Below are positions 1 to 7,963 of a stretch of DNA of 8,028 nucleotides, one piece after another. Source of the DNA: Aquirufa sp. (GTDB lineage Bacteria > Bacteroidota > Bacteroidia > Cytophagales > Spirosomataceae); contig JAURHT010000091.1 of the NCBI GenBank assembly GCA_030833145.1, positions 1 through 8,028 on the forward strand, read 5' to 3'. Both the position numbers and the translations under genes were made by a program. The notes below the pieces were generated by a model. That model was not told the origin of the DNA, did no database searches, and saw only the letters and a program-made list of their open reading frames with translations. Within the stretch, counting starts at the first letter, position 1; every line of letters starts with the position of its first letter.

Positions 1-3000
1 ATTGCGCTTTCCTTTATTGCGCAAGCCCAAGTAAAAATCAACAACTTACAGGTAGAATATCAGTCCTCTCCCCTTGGTTTAGATGAGGCTCATCCGCGTT
101 TTTCGTGGCAAATGGAATCCCCTGTTCGCGGCGAAAAACAAAGTGCTTATCGCATTGTGGTGCAAGACGAAACTGGACGTGCAGTTTGGGATTCGAAAAA
201 ACAAAACACCTCCGTTTCTGTAGGAATAACTTATTCAGGCGAAGCGCTGAAAGCAAAGACGGCTTATCGCTGGACACTGGAGGTTTGGAATGGGAAAAAT
301 AACCTATCGAAAGCCCACGCAAATTTTGAAACAGGGCTGATGAACCCTTCTATCGATGCGTGGAAAGGGGCAGAATGGATCGGGTCAAATGACCTCAATT
401 TCTATGCTCATTATCTATCTGTTTACAAGTTTCAATACGGTGTTCAAATCGATAAGGGGACGAAGGCAAGTTTTGTTTTTGGGGCAAATGACCCTCGGTT
501 ACAAAACCGAAATTTGAATATTCAGGATGTAGCGAATGGTCAAAATCAATCCTATATCAAATTAGAATTAGATATCTCTGAACTAAGTAAATCAGATTCA
601 GGGCAAGCACAACTACACATTTACCGCGTTGGTTACGATAAAAAAGACCGCGCAGATCAGGCATTTAAAAGCTTTAAAATTCCAACAAACATTCTTAACC
701 AGACGAATAAATCCGATAGACATACGGTATATGCTGACTGTAATTTCGGGGTGTTTGATTTCTACATCGATAAGGTAGATAAGGAGCATAAAATCAATCC
801 GACTCCTAAAAATGCGAGTCCCTATGCGGCCACTGGGGTGAACCTTAATCCGATCGGAGCAGGCAATAATTTCATCTCTTTCCCCATGCTTTCAGAGATT
901 GGATTTGCTACGAACGAAGGAGAAACAGCGCGTTTTTCAGATGTCATAATCCGCAATTTTAGACTTCCGAGTAATCCCTTATTTCAAGCCTCAGAGAATC
1001 CAAGCTTATGGAAAGAAATACCTTTCGATGGGAAGAGTTTCACGGTTTCTGGGAAATTTATCGTGGCTAATCCAAGTCGCCACGCAGCTCCCATGTTGCG
1101 TACAGAATTTGCATCTGCCGCTGGAAAAATCGTTAAAAGTGCCCGCATTTATGCGACGGCTAGAGGAATTTATGAGTTGTATTTGAATGGGAAACGGGTG
1201 GGGGATGAGTTTTTTAATCCGGGGTTAACTCAATACAACAAGACACATACCTACCAAGTTTTTGACGTGACTTCGTTGTTAATTAAGGGCAAGAATGCCT
1301 GGGGTGCCTGGTTAAGTGAAGGCTGGTGGAGTGGAAATATTACATATAGTGGGGATAGCTGGAATTATTTTGGCGATCGTCAATCGCTGCTAGCCTCATT
1401 AGAAATTCGTTACACGGACGGTACAGAACAAGTTATTCAGACGAATCCTGCTGACTGGAAATCATTCTCTGATGGCCCCATTCGGGTGGGTAGTTTCTTC
1501 CAAGGAGAGGTTTTCGATGCCCGGAAAAAAGTAGCTATCGAAGGCTGGTCTGCCACAAATTTCGATGATAAAAACTGGACGAAAGCAGCTAAAATAGACT
1601 TGGCTGGAACGAGTTTTGCCTTAGACTACAAGGGAATGAAACTCGTTAATCACCTAGATGATCGCGTAAGAGTTCAGCAAGTTTTACAAGCGAAATCAAT
1701 AGCAGAGCCGAGAAAAGGGGTCTATGTGTATGATATGGGCCAAAACATGGTCGGTTTCCCTAAGATTTTCATCAAAAACGGAAAGCCTGGCCAAGTCATC
1801 ACGATGCGTTTTGCGGAAGTTTTATACCCTGATTTAGCCGAATACGCTGGCCAAAAAGGAATGATTATGCTCGAAAATATCCGAGCTGCATTAGCACAAG
1901 ATATCCATGTCCTTCAAGGAGGCGACGAATACATTCAACCTCGCTTCACCTTCCACGGTTATCGCTACCTCGAAATTACAGGTGTAGACCAAGCACCAGC
2001 ATTAGCTCAAGTAGCTGGCGTCGTACTTTCCTCTATAAAAAATATCAGTTCTTCTTACGAGACCTCAGACCCGATGGTGAATAAACTTTGGTCTAACATC
2101 ACCTGGTCAATGCGCTCGAATTTCTTATCTATTCCGACAGATACCCCCGCTAGAAATGAGCGCATGGGTTGGAGCGGCGACATCAACGTTTTCTCGAAAA
2201 CCGCGACCATGATGGCTCCTGTTAACAACTTCATGCGCCGTCACTTACTAGCCATGCGCGATGTACAGCGTGCAGATGGCCGTTTCACGGACGTGGCTCC
2301 GATGGGCGGTGGTTTTGGCGGAACTTTATGGGGAAGCGCGGGGATAGTAATACCTTGGGAAACCTATTTGCAATACGGCGACAAGGCGATGCTGACAGAA
2401 CATTATGATGCGATGAAACGCTACATGACTTTCTTGGATTCGAAAGTCAAAGACGGCATTCTGAACGAGGGACCGCTAGGAGACTGGCTCAGTCCAGAGG
2501 GAAATAAAAATGACAATACCTTGTTTTGGATGGCCTACCAAGCGGCTGATTTAGCCATCGTTTCTAAGGTGGCTCGCGTGCTAGGTTTTAAGGCAGAAGC
2601 AGATAATTATCTAGCCCAAAGTGACGCTAAAAAAGTCACCTTCAACGAAATTTATGTAGAGAAGACGACGCATAAAACCATAAAATCAGGCGTTAAAACA
2701 GGGTTTATGGGGCCTCCGAATGCGAATGCTGCCCCAGATGTTTCTGATAAAGGTCAGTTGATGGATACGCAGGCATCTTATGCGATTCCTTTGGCGCTAG
2801 GAACATTCAATGCGACGAATGCGACTCACGCTATAACGCATTTAGTCTCCACCATCACCCGATCGAATACAGACGACCAGGGTGTGGCTCGCCCTCCGTA
2901 TTCGTTGATGACCGGATTCATCGGTACAGCGTCTATCTCCGAGGCACTTTCAGCGAACGGAAAACACGATATCGCTTATGGATTATTGACGACAAAAACC

Positions 3001-3471
3001 TATCCCTCTTGGTTGTATTCGGTAGCGAATGGAGCGACCAGTATTTGGGAAAGATTAAACTCGTATACGATCGAAAATGGGTTCGGAGGGAACAACAGCA
3101 TGAACTCGTTTAACCACTATTCGTTCGGAGCTGTGGCAGCCTGGATGTACACACATTCGCTAGGTATTCAACGTGATGAAGCATCACCAGGATATCAGCA
3201 TTTCATCTTGCAGCCTACGCCAGATCCGACAGGCCAAATTACCTTTGCTAAAGGGCATGTAGAAACGATGTACGGCACCATCAAAAGTGAGTGGAGAAAG
3301 AACGGAAATCAGACAACTTACCGATTCATGATTCCTGCGAATACCTCAGCACAGGTGAAACTAGTAGGTCAAAAAATAGTGAAAGGCTTAACGGGTGTGA
3401 AAACAAAAACCAGCGCGGATCGAATCGAAATCGAACTCAGCGCTGGTCTGTATGAAGTAGTCGTGGAGTAG
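1..3471 (+). CDS. Secreted alpha-L-rhamnosidase, GH78 family (5' end outside window)
   Basis: Predicted inverting glycoside hydrolase releasing terminal alpha-L-rhamnose from glycans or glycosides, acting in the periplasm or at the surface. Residues are numbered from window base 1. The frame is open from base 1: residues 1-9 look like the end of a signal peptide (IALSFIAQA), followed by a family-type N-terminal stretch (LQVEYQSSPLGLDEAHPRFS). The true start is therefore upstream, and the ATG at 112 is internal. Order seen: fibronectin-III-like domain to about 126; an extra presumed beta-sandwich to about 325; rhamnosidase N domain about 364-540; concanavalin-like domain about 545-685; (alpha/alpha)6 catalytic barrel about 690-1050; C-terminal beta domain to 1156. 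The motif DTPARNERMGWSGD (714-727) matches the family active site, with E720 the expected general acid. E1017 in GATSIWERL is the expected general base, and H1039 is a likely subsite histidine. The usual WERW is WERL here. The family call is firm; the natural substrate is unknown. Confidence 0.95.
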   Translation: MALSFIAQAQVKINNLQVEYQSSPLGLDEAHPRFSWQMESPVRGEKQSAYRIVVQDETGRAVWDSKKQNTSVSVGITYSGEALKAKTAYRWTLEVWNGKNNLSKAHANFETGLMNPSIDAWKGAEWIGSNDLNFYAHYLSVYKFQYGVQIDKGTKASFVFGANDPRLQNRNLNIQDVANGQNQSYIKLELDISELSKSDSGQAQLHIYRVGYDKKDRADQAFKSFKIPTNILNQTNKSDRHTVYADCNFGVFDFYIDKVDKEHKINPTPKNASPYAATGVNLNPIGAGNNFISFPMLSEIGFATNEGETARFSDVIIRNFRLPSNPLFQASENPSLWKEIPFDGKSFTVSGKFIVANPSRHAAPMLRTEFASAAGKIVKSARIYATARGIYELYLNGKRVGDEFFNPGLTQYNKTHTYQVFDVTSLLIKGKNAWGAWLSEGWWSGNITYSGDSWNYFGDRQSLLASLEIRYTDGTEQVIQTNPADWKSFSDGPIRVGSFFQGEVFDARKKVAIEGWSATNFDDKNWTKAAKIDLAGTSFALDYKGMKLVNHLDDRVRVQQVLQAKSIAEPRKGVYVYDMGQNMVGFPKIFIKNGKPGQVITMRFAEVLYPDLAEYAGQKGMIMLENIRAALAQDIHVLQGGDEYIQPRFTFHGYRYLEITGVDQAPALAQVAGVVLSSIKNISSSYETSDPMVNKLWSNITWSMRSNFLSIPTDTPARNERMGWSGDINVFSKTATMMAPVNNFMRRHLLAMRDVQRADGRFTDVAPMGGGFGGTLWGSAGIVIPWETYLQYGDKAMLTEHYDAMKRYMTFLDSKVKDGILNEGPLGDWLSPEGNKNDNTLFWMAYQAADLAIVSKVARVLGFKAEADNYLAQSDAKKVTFNEIYVEKTTHKTIKSGVKTGFMGPPNANAAPDVSDKGQLMDTQASYAIPLALGTFNATNATHAITHLVSTITRSNTDDQGVARPPYSLMTGFIGTASISEALSANGKHDIAYGLLTTKTYPSWLYSVANGATSIWERLNSYTIENGFGGNNSMNSFNHYSFGAVAAWMYTHSLGIQRDEASPGYQHFILQPTPDPTGQITFAKGHVETMYGTIKSEWRKNGNQTTYRFMIPANTSAQVKLVGQKIVKGLTGVKTKTSADRIEIELSAGLYEVVVE
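3400..3447 (-). terminator. Intrinsic terminator of the esterase transcription unit, inside the rhamnosidase CDS
   Basis: Read on the minus strand, ACCAGCGC (3447-3440) and GCGCTGGT (3416-3409) form a perfect 8-bp stem. After a G/A mismatch, two more pairs and a small bulge, a TCGA/TCGA inner helix can extend it, closing a 7-nt loop. The stem runs straight into TTTTTGTTTT (3409-3400; its first T also pairs). This is the textbook form of a rho-independent terminator, lying 26 bases past the esterase stop codon. In the plus direction no T-tract follows the stem, so it should act only on minus-strand transcription. The element lies wholly within the last 25 codons of the convergent rhamnosidase gene. 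Folding energy was not computed. Confidence 0.72.
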
Positions 3472-3472
3472 A

Positions 3473-5119
3473 TTAGCCTAACGCTTTTCTACCCTGTGCA
3501 TCTGGATTATTCACCAGTTGACACATGTCATCAAGGATCATGGTCTCACCATTTTCCTTCGTGTATGGCTTCCAAGCAGGTAATCCTCCTCCATTCGGGT
3601 TACCTGTTTTAATGAAACTCAAGAAGGATTTCGCCATCTTTGTTGACAAGGCTCTCGGTCTTTTACCGCCTCCTGTATGTGTTAACATCAGGTCGGTATT
3701 ATAGAACCAAAAACAGATATCATCGCAGTGGAACGCACGCATACGTCCATCAAAAAGCGGTGGTTGCCAGCCGAACCAAGACACGTACACAGGTGCCTTT
3801 CGTTGTGACACTTTAGCATCTGCAGCAGCAATGGCATTCTTCCGGTTTGACATAATCATTGCCCAAACTTCAACCGGTTTTGCTTTCGGGAAGTTTTGGC
3901 TATATGCCTCTACAATTTTTGCCGAATCAGCTCCAAAACGAGGCTTGATTTTCTCAACCACCTCTGCTAGGCTGATTTCTTCTAATTTAGCATCTGTTCT
4001 ACTCGGACTAGATTCATGGAAGGTGGTATTAATGATCATCGGAATATCCGCAGAGAAATGATTCGGATCTGTGAAAAACGGCTGATCATTCATCGTCACC
4101 CCATCCGCTACCGGCGAAAATCCACCACGTGAGACATTCATTTTCTTCGCTTCCTCTGCGAATTTCTCCACTGCACGTGTCGTAATATCGATGTATTCTC
4201 TCCACGGAATTTGCTGTAATTTCTCGATTTCACCAGGCTTTAATCCGGCCTCTTCCATCACCTTCAAGCCCAGCTTCTCCGCATATTCTTTATTTACTCC
4301 CGTTAATGAGGTGCCACTCAGAGCCACTGCCTTATGGAAAAGACCTTTTGCCGCAGGCATATTCATTAATGAAGTCACTTTCGCTCCTCCACCAGACTGT
4401 CCAATGATCGTCACATTATTGGGATCACCACCAAAATTCGCGATGTTATTCTTCACCCATTCCAGCGCAGCCACCATATCTAAATTCCCCACATTACCCG
4501 AATGCGGATGACCACCCGCCGCCTTCAAATGTGAATAGCCAAATGGTCCCAGTCGATGATTAATCGAACAGAAAACAATGTCCCCTAAACGACTCAAATT
4601 CTCCCCGTGGTATCCATCTTGTTCGATCGCATTTCCATTCGTAAAGCCGCCTCCATGCAACCAAACCACCACCGGTCTTTTGCCTGAATCAATCTTAGGC
4701 GTCCATACATTTAACTTCAAACAATCCTCCGAAACATCATCATAATTCCAGTGATCCACGAAGGAAGCATAGGCATTTGAATAACGCTTTTCCATGATTT
4801 GGGGAGCGGTATTTCCCCACCACACCGTCGGTTTAATATCTGTCCAAGGTTCTGGTTTTACCGGTGGCATAAAACGGTTTTTGCCGGACGTATCCGCTCC
4901 GTAAGGAATACCTAAAAATTGATTAATACCCCGCAATACAAAGCCTCTGACTTTACCATATTGCGTGTTAGCGACAGCGATATTGTCGCCCACGAATAAC
5001 AACTGATCATCGGAATCAACAGGAACTGTTTGTCCCGGATTCAAAGGATTAGAGCCCACACTTAACGTCGCGGCTCCTAGTCCTAGGGATTGGATAAAAT
5101 TTCTACGATTTGATTTCAT
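3473..5119 (-). CDS. Tat-exported type-B carboxylesterase (COesterase / para-nitrobenzyl esterase-like)
   Basis: Alpha/beta-hydrolase of 548 residues, a normal length for type-B carboxylesterases, predicted to hydrolyse carboxylic esters outside the cytoplasm. The N-terminus MKSNRRNFIQSLGLGAATLS has a twin-arginine motif (R5-R6-N-F-I) followed by a mild hydrophobic stretch, so Tat export is likely. HGGGF at 155-159 is the oxyanion-hole loop. GQSGGG centres on the nucleophile S242, where the classical family has GESAGG. E369 in TTFHES and H464 in AFHCDD fit as the other triad members, with spacings (127 and 95 residues) close to those of known family members. It lies 33 bases downstream of the cytochrome-dehydrogenase-like gene on the same strand, so co-transcription is likely. 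Its stop is one base from the convergent rhamnosidase stop. No Shine-Dalgarno is seen; the leader is A-rich (AAAAACGT before ATG). The substrate is not shown; acetyl or aromatic esters on rhamnose-containing glycans are a guess from context. Confidence 0.93.
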   Translation of the reverse strand: MKSNRRNFIQSLGLGAATLSVGSNPLNPGQTVPVDSDDQLLFVGDNIAVANTQYGKVRGFVLRGINQFLGIPYGADTSGKNRFMPPVKPEPWTDIKPTVWWGNTAPQIMEKRYSNAYASFVDHWNYDDVSEDCLKLNVWTPKIDSGKRPVVVWLHGGGFTNGNAIEQDGYHGENLSRLGDIVFCSINHRLGPFGYSHLKAAGGHPHSGNVGNLDMVAALEWVKNNIANFGGDPNNVTIIGQSGGGAKVTSLMNMPAAKGLFHKAVALSGTSLTGVNKEYAEKLGLKVMEEAGLKPGEIEKLQQIPWREYIDITTRAVEKFAEEAKKMNVSRGGFSPVADGVTMNDQPFFTDPNHFSADIPMIINTTFHESSPSRTDAKLEEISLAEVVEKIKPRFGADSAKIVEAYSQNFPKAKPVEVWAMIMSNRKNAIAAADAKVSQRKAPVYVSWFGWQPPLFDGRMRAFHCDDICFWFYNTDLMLTHTGGGKRPRALSTKMAKSFLSFIKTGNPNGGGLPAWKPYTKENGETMILDDMCQLVNNPDAQGRKALG

Positions 5120-5152
5120 ACGTTTTTAAATAGGTTTAATTAGTGAAATAAC

Positions 5153-7891
5153 TTAGCGCAATCCAAAAATCTTCATACTCCGCATCGACCAGGGGGTAAT
5201 ATCATCCGCGGCGGCCGTGACTCCTTCCGCTAATTTTAAGCGCAAGAACTTCGTACGCGTAGGTGGAAGCGCTACGATATTATCGCCTTGCGTTCCTTTC
5301 ACGTTTGCCTGAACAACCTTCCAGTCTGTTCCATTTGTGGATGCTTCCACTAGCAAGTTTCGTGGATAGGTATGCGTGTATTCTGGGGTAACCCCGGGTT
5401 TAGGTCTTTGCCCTTTCTTGAAGCCTGAGTTAGATGTAAAATGGAATTCCGAAAGTGTATATTCAGTTGGGAATTCCACTTGAAATACCATGTCTTTTTC
5501 CTGTGTTTTCCCGGTCGACCAGCCCTCATAATTGAAGGCGCTTTTAGGGGAAGCATTCCCGCCCACGCGAGTGGAGGCAGTGTGGGTAGCGTAGAATTTC
5601 CAGCTTTGGTCCGGAACAAATTCCACCGGAACTTGCTTCAATAAAGACTCGAATTTATACATCCCCGCTTGCTTATTTGTGTTCGCCCGAATGGCGGCTA
5701 CCTGCTGCGGTGTGACGAAAGATGCGTCATTCGATAAGCCATTTCGGATGTAAGAAACCACGTCCGATATCCATTGATCGGACTGCTCTTTCATGGGTTG
5801 CATCAAACCGCCCGCATAGGTTTTGCCTTCGATCGCTCCTTCTAAACCATGCAAAATAACGCGCACCGCATATTCTGGGTGTTGCTGAATGCGGAAGGAT
5901 CCTGCTAAAGCCGGTGCCAATAACTTACCATTTCCCATCGGCTTACCCATACCATCATTTCCATGGCATTGAGAGCATAATTCAGCGAAAACTAATTCGC
6001 CTCTTTCTAAAATTCCCTTCTGCTCCTTGCTCAATTCCGGCGCATTAAATGGACCATTATTTCTTGACTTTGGAGGCGTTAAAATTTGTTCTCCGATCAA
6101 TTTGACCCCGGCTGATTTATTCGAAGCCAAGGTCGTTTTGATGGCGGTTTCATGTTCCGGAACCTTCAAGAATTTCTGTGTGAAAATCGCCTGCATCACC
6201 ACCTCATTATCCGAATCGCTCATCGCTTTTTTATACAACTCTGCCAATCCTTTCTCCCCCGCCTTGTACAAGGTTTCAGAAGCCTTTAAGGCTTGAATCC
6301 GAATACGTGGATTCGCATCACTTGCTAGCTTAGTAACTGTCGCCACTTTTAAAGCACCTAAACCTTCCAAGGTCCAAATCGCATGAATTCGACCATTCAC
6401 ATTCGTACCTTTCAAAGCCATCGCTGTTAATACTGGCACGACCGATTTATCCTGGCGTTGCACTAACACTTGTTGCGCCATGTCTTGCCACCAGCCGTTC
6501 GGGTGGTTTAAATAAGTCACTAGCGTAGCACTCTTATCGTCGTACATGCGCGGTTGCTTTGTATCCCGCTTAAAGCCCTCATGACTCAATCGCCAAATAC
6601 GTCCCAAACCCACCACTTTATCTAATTTATATTGCTCGATTTTCGTGCGCAAATACGACCCCTTGGGTGTCCATTGCCCTTCTTGAATAATTCCGTGGTA
6701 CATATCCACCACATACATCGTTCCGTCTGGAGCCGTCGCCATATCGATAGGTCGGAAAAGGGGATCGGTCGAGCGAATGAACTCGGATTTTTGATCTTGG
6801 TATACGTTATGTAAAGTAGTCAACCCTTCATTCTTCACGGGGTTGATTTGGCGGACAATACGCGCCACTGGTTCTCCGTAAAAGAGCTGGCCACGTAGAG
6901 AAGCCGGCAAACGATCGCCACGGAAAATATCATTTCCGGCAGATCCCGTTACTCGATTTAAGGAGCCATCTGGCTGGCGAATCTCGTCCATTCCGCCTTG
7001 CATATCGGATACTTTTACCGCTGCACCATAAGGAACTACGAAGCCTGGGGCTAGTTCATTAGGCCCCTCAAAATTGCCGTATTGAATCGGAAATTGGAAG
7101 TGTGAGGGAACACCAGAAGCTCCGCCTTGGAAGTATAATTTTCCATCATCGTCTTGCGTAATTCCCCATTGCGCGCGGTTTGCACCTGTTTTTTCCCGGA
7201 TGATTCCGTTTGGCGTTTCTCTGATTCTAAAGGCATTCACTGTCGAATACAACCAGTTATCCATGCCGTAAAATAAAAAGGCTTGCTGGTGTTCTACGTT
7301 CCCAGAACGACCGTATTTATTCGTAAAAAATTCTTTTTTATCAGCCTTGCCGTCACCGTTTGTGTCCGTGTATTTGTAGATATTGTCTTGATCAGACTCC
7401 ATCGTCAAAACGCTGTTTTTGCCATAGGGCAAGACGAAACGAGGGAAGATTAATCCGTCCACGAAGGCTGTTCCGGTCTCGTAAATACCGTCATTATTTT
7501 TGTCTTCCCAGCGGGAAATACGGCTGGTCGGTTCAAGTTCGTTTTTGGAATCCGCATCTAACATATAGGATCTGAGTTCCAAAACATACATCCGTCCATT
7601 CCCATCAAACACAATTTCCGCGGGCTGCTGAATTTGTGGCTCCGCTAAAACCGGCTGCATTTGATAGCCTGCCGGGAGTAAAAACCTCTTCAACTGCTCG
7701 TCGATCGTCAAAGGCAGCACCGGATCTTTGGGCGCTAAATCAATCCCTTTCCAGTTCTCATCATTCGGATCGACTCCATCCGGAATCTTCAGGGTATCAA
7801 CTAAAGTAGTGCGAGTAGAAGTGGAATGAAAGGAGGCCAAAAGAGCTAGCGTCAGCATTCCTGCCAAAGATAAAGCGGCTAATTTTTTCAT
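5153..7891 (-). CDS. Exported beta-propeller dehydrogenase-like protein with HEAT-like, cytochrome c and discoidin domains
   Basis: 912 residues. A Sec-type signal (MKKLAALSLAGMLTLALLASF) has no lipobox cysteine, so the mature protein is probably periplasmic or secreted. Residues about 65-425 resemble the sorbosone-dehydrogenase-like propeller of 'putative membrane-bound dehydrogenase' proteins (TIGR02604-type, abundant in Planctomycetes and Verrucomicrobia), including PDGTMYVVDMYHGIIQ. Two DxNxDG loops (D130-K-N-N-D-G and D176-T-N-G-D-G) look like calcium sites. Residues about 463-605 are a helical HEAT-like region. A class-I cytochrome c domain follows: C639-S-Q-C642-H643 binds haem covalently, and M697 or M700 (GGLMQPMK) is the likely distal ligand. 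Residues 764-912 resemble an F5/8 type C (discoidin, CBM32-like) domain (AFNYEGWSTG, LLVEASTNGTDWKVV, RFLRLKLAEG-like FLRLKL). The likely role is oxidation of a sugar or alcohol with electron transfer through haem; cofactor (PQQ or other) and substrate are not evident. It is probably the first gene of a two-gene unit with the esterase. No Shine-Dalgarno precedes the ATG. Confidence 0.88.
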   Translation of the reverse strand: MKKLAALSLAGMLTLALLASFHSTSTRTTLVDTLKIPDGVDPNDENWKGIDLAPKDPVLPLTIDEQLKRFLLPAGYQMQPVLAEPQIQQPAEIVFDGNGRMYVLELRSYMLDADSKNELEPTSRISRWEDKNNDGIYETGTAFVDGLIFPRFVLPYGKNSVLTMESDQDNIYKYTDTNGDGKADKKEFFTNKYGRSGNVEHQQAFLFYGMDNWLYSTVNAFRIRETPNGIIREKTGANRAQWGITQDDDGKLYFQGGASGVPSHFQFPIQYGNFEGPNELAPGFVVPYGAAVKVSDMQGGMDEIRQPDGSLNRVTGSAGNDIFRGDRLPASLRGQLFYGEPVARIVRQINPVKNEGLTTLHNVYQDQKSEFIRSTDPLFRPIDMATAPDGTMYVVDMYHGIIQEGQWTPKGSYLRTKIEQYKLDKVVGLGRIWRLSHEGFKRDTKQPRMYDDKSATLVTYLNHPNGWWQDMAQQVLVQRQDKSVVPVLTAMALKGTNVNGRIHAIWTLEGLGALKVATVTKLASDANPRIRIQALKASETLYKAGEKGLAELYKKAMSDSDNEVVMQAIFTQKFLKVPEHETAIKTTLASNKSAGVKLIGEQILTPPKSRNNGPFNAPELSKEQKGILERGELVFAELCSQCHGNDGMGKPMGNGKLLAPALAGSFRIQQHPEYAVRVILHGLEGAIEGKTYAGGLMQPMKEQSDQWISDVVSYIRNGLSNDASFVTPQQVAAIRANTNKQAGMYKFESLLKQVPVEFVPDQSWKFYATHTASTRVGGNASPKSAFNYEGWSTGKTQEKDMVFQVEFPTEYTLSEFHFTSNSGFKKGQRPKPGVTPEYTHTYPRNLLVEASTNGTDWKVVQANVKGTQGDNIVALPPTRTKFLRLKLAEGVTAAADDITPWSMRSMKIFGLR

Positions 7892-7949
7892 GATAGGTTT
7901 AGAATTTTACACAAGGAATGCAGAATTTCACTGAATTACAATAGCTTAC

Positions 7950-7963
7950 CCGGATTTCTCCGG
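7950..7963 (-). other. Short GAAA-tetraloop hairpin in the divergent intergenic region
   Basis: On the minus strand CCGGA-GAAA-TCCGG forms a perfect 5-bp stem closed by a GNRA-type tetraloop, 58 bases upstream of the ATG of the cytochrome-bearing gene. If transcription starts upstream of it, it lies in that gene's 5' leader. It has no following T-tract, so it is not an intrinsic terminator. A role in mRNA stability or as a protein site is possible but unproven, and a 5-bp stem can occur by chance. Confidence 0.35.

Noticed and set aside
112..114. ATG at 112 as the start of the rhamnosidase
   Set aside because: The frame is open back to base 1 and encodes the end of a signal peptide plus a conserved GH78 N-terminal segment, so this Met is internal.
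38..322. Minus-strand open frame of 94 codons under the rhamnosidase 5' region
   Set aside because: It overlaps a firmly assigned gene, has no recognisable protein features and looks like an antisense shadow. The same holds for the other short frames across the three large genes.
3519..3530. Interrupted palindrome TGACA-CA-TGTCA as an operator site
   Set aside because: It lies in the 3' coding part of the esterase, far from any start, and short palindromes are expected at this frequency.
3540..3556. Hairpin ATGGT-CTC-ACCAT followed by TTT on the plus strand, as a terminator for the rhamnosidase
   Set aside because: The stem is only 5 bp and A/T-containing with a 3-nt loop and a very short T run. 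It lies inside the esterase gene and is no better than chance.
5120..5152. Separate promoter or terminator between the two minus-strand genes
   Set aside because: The 33-base gap has no hairpin with a T-tract and no TAnnTTTG-like element, so co-transcription is the simpler reading.
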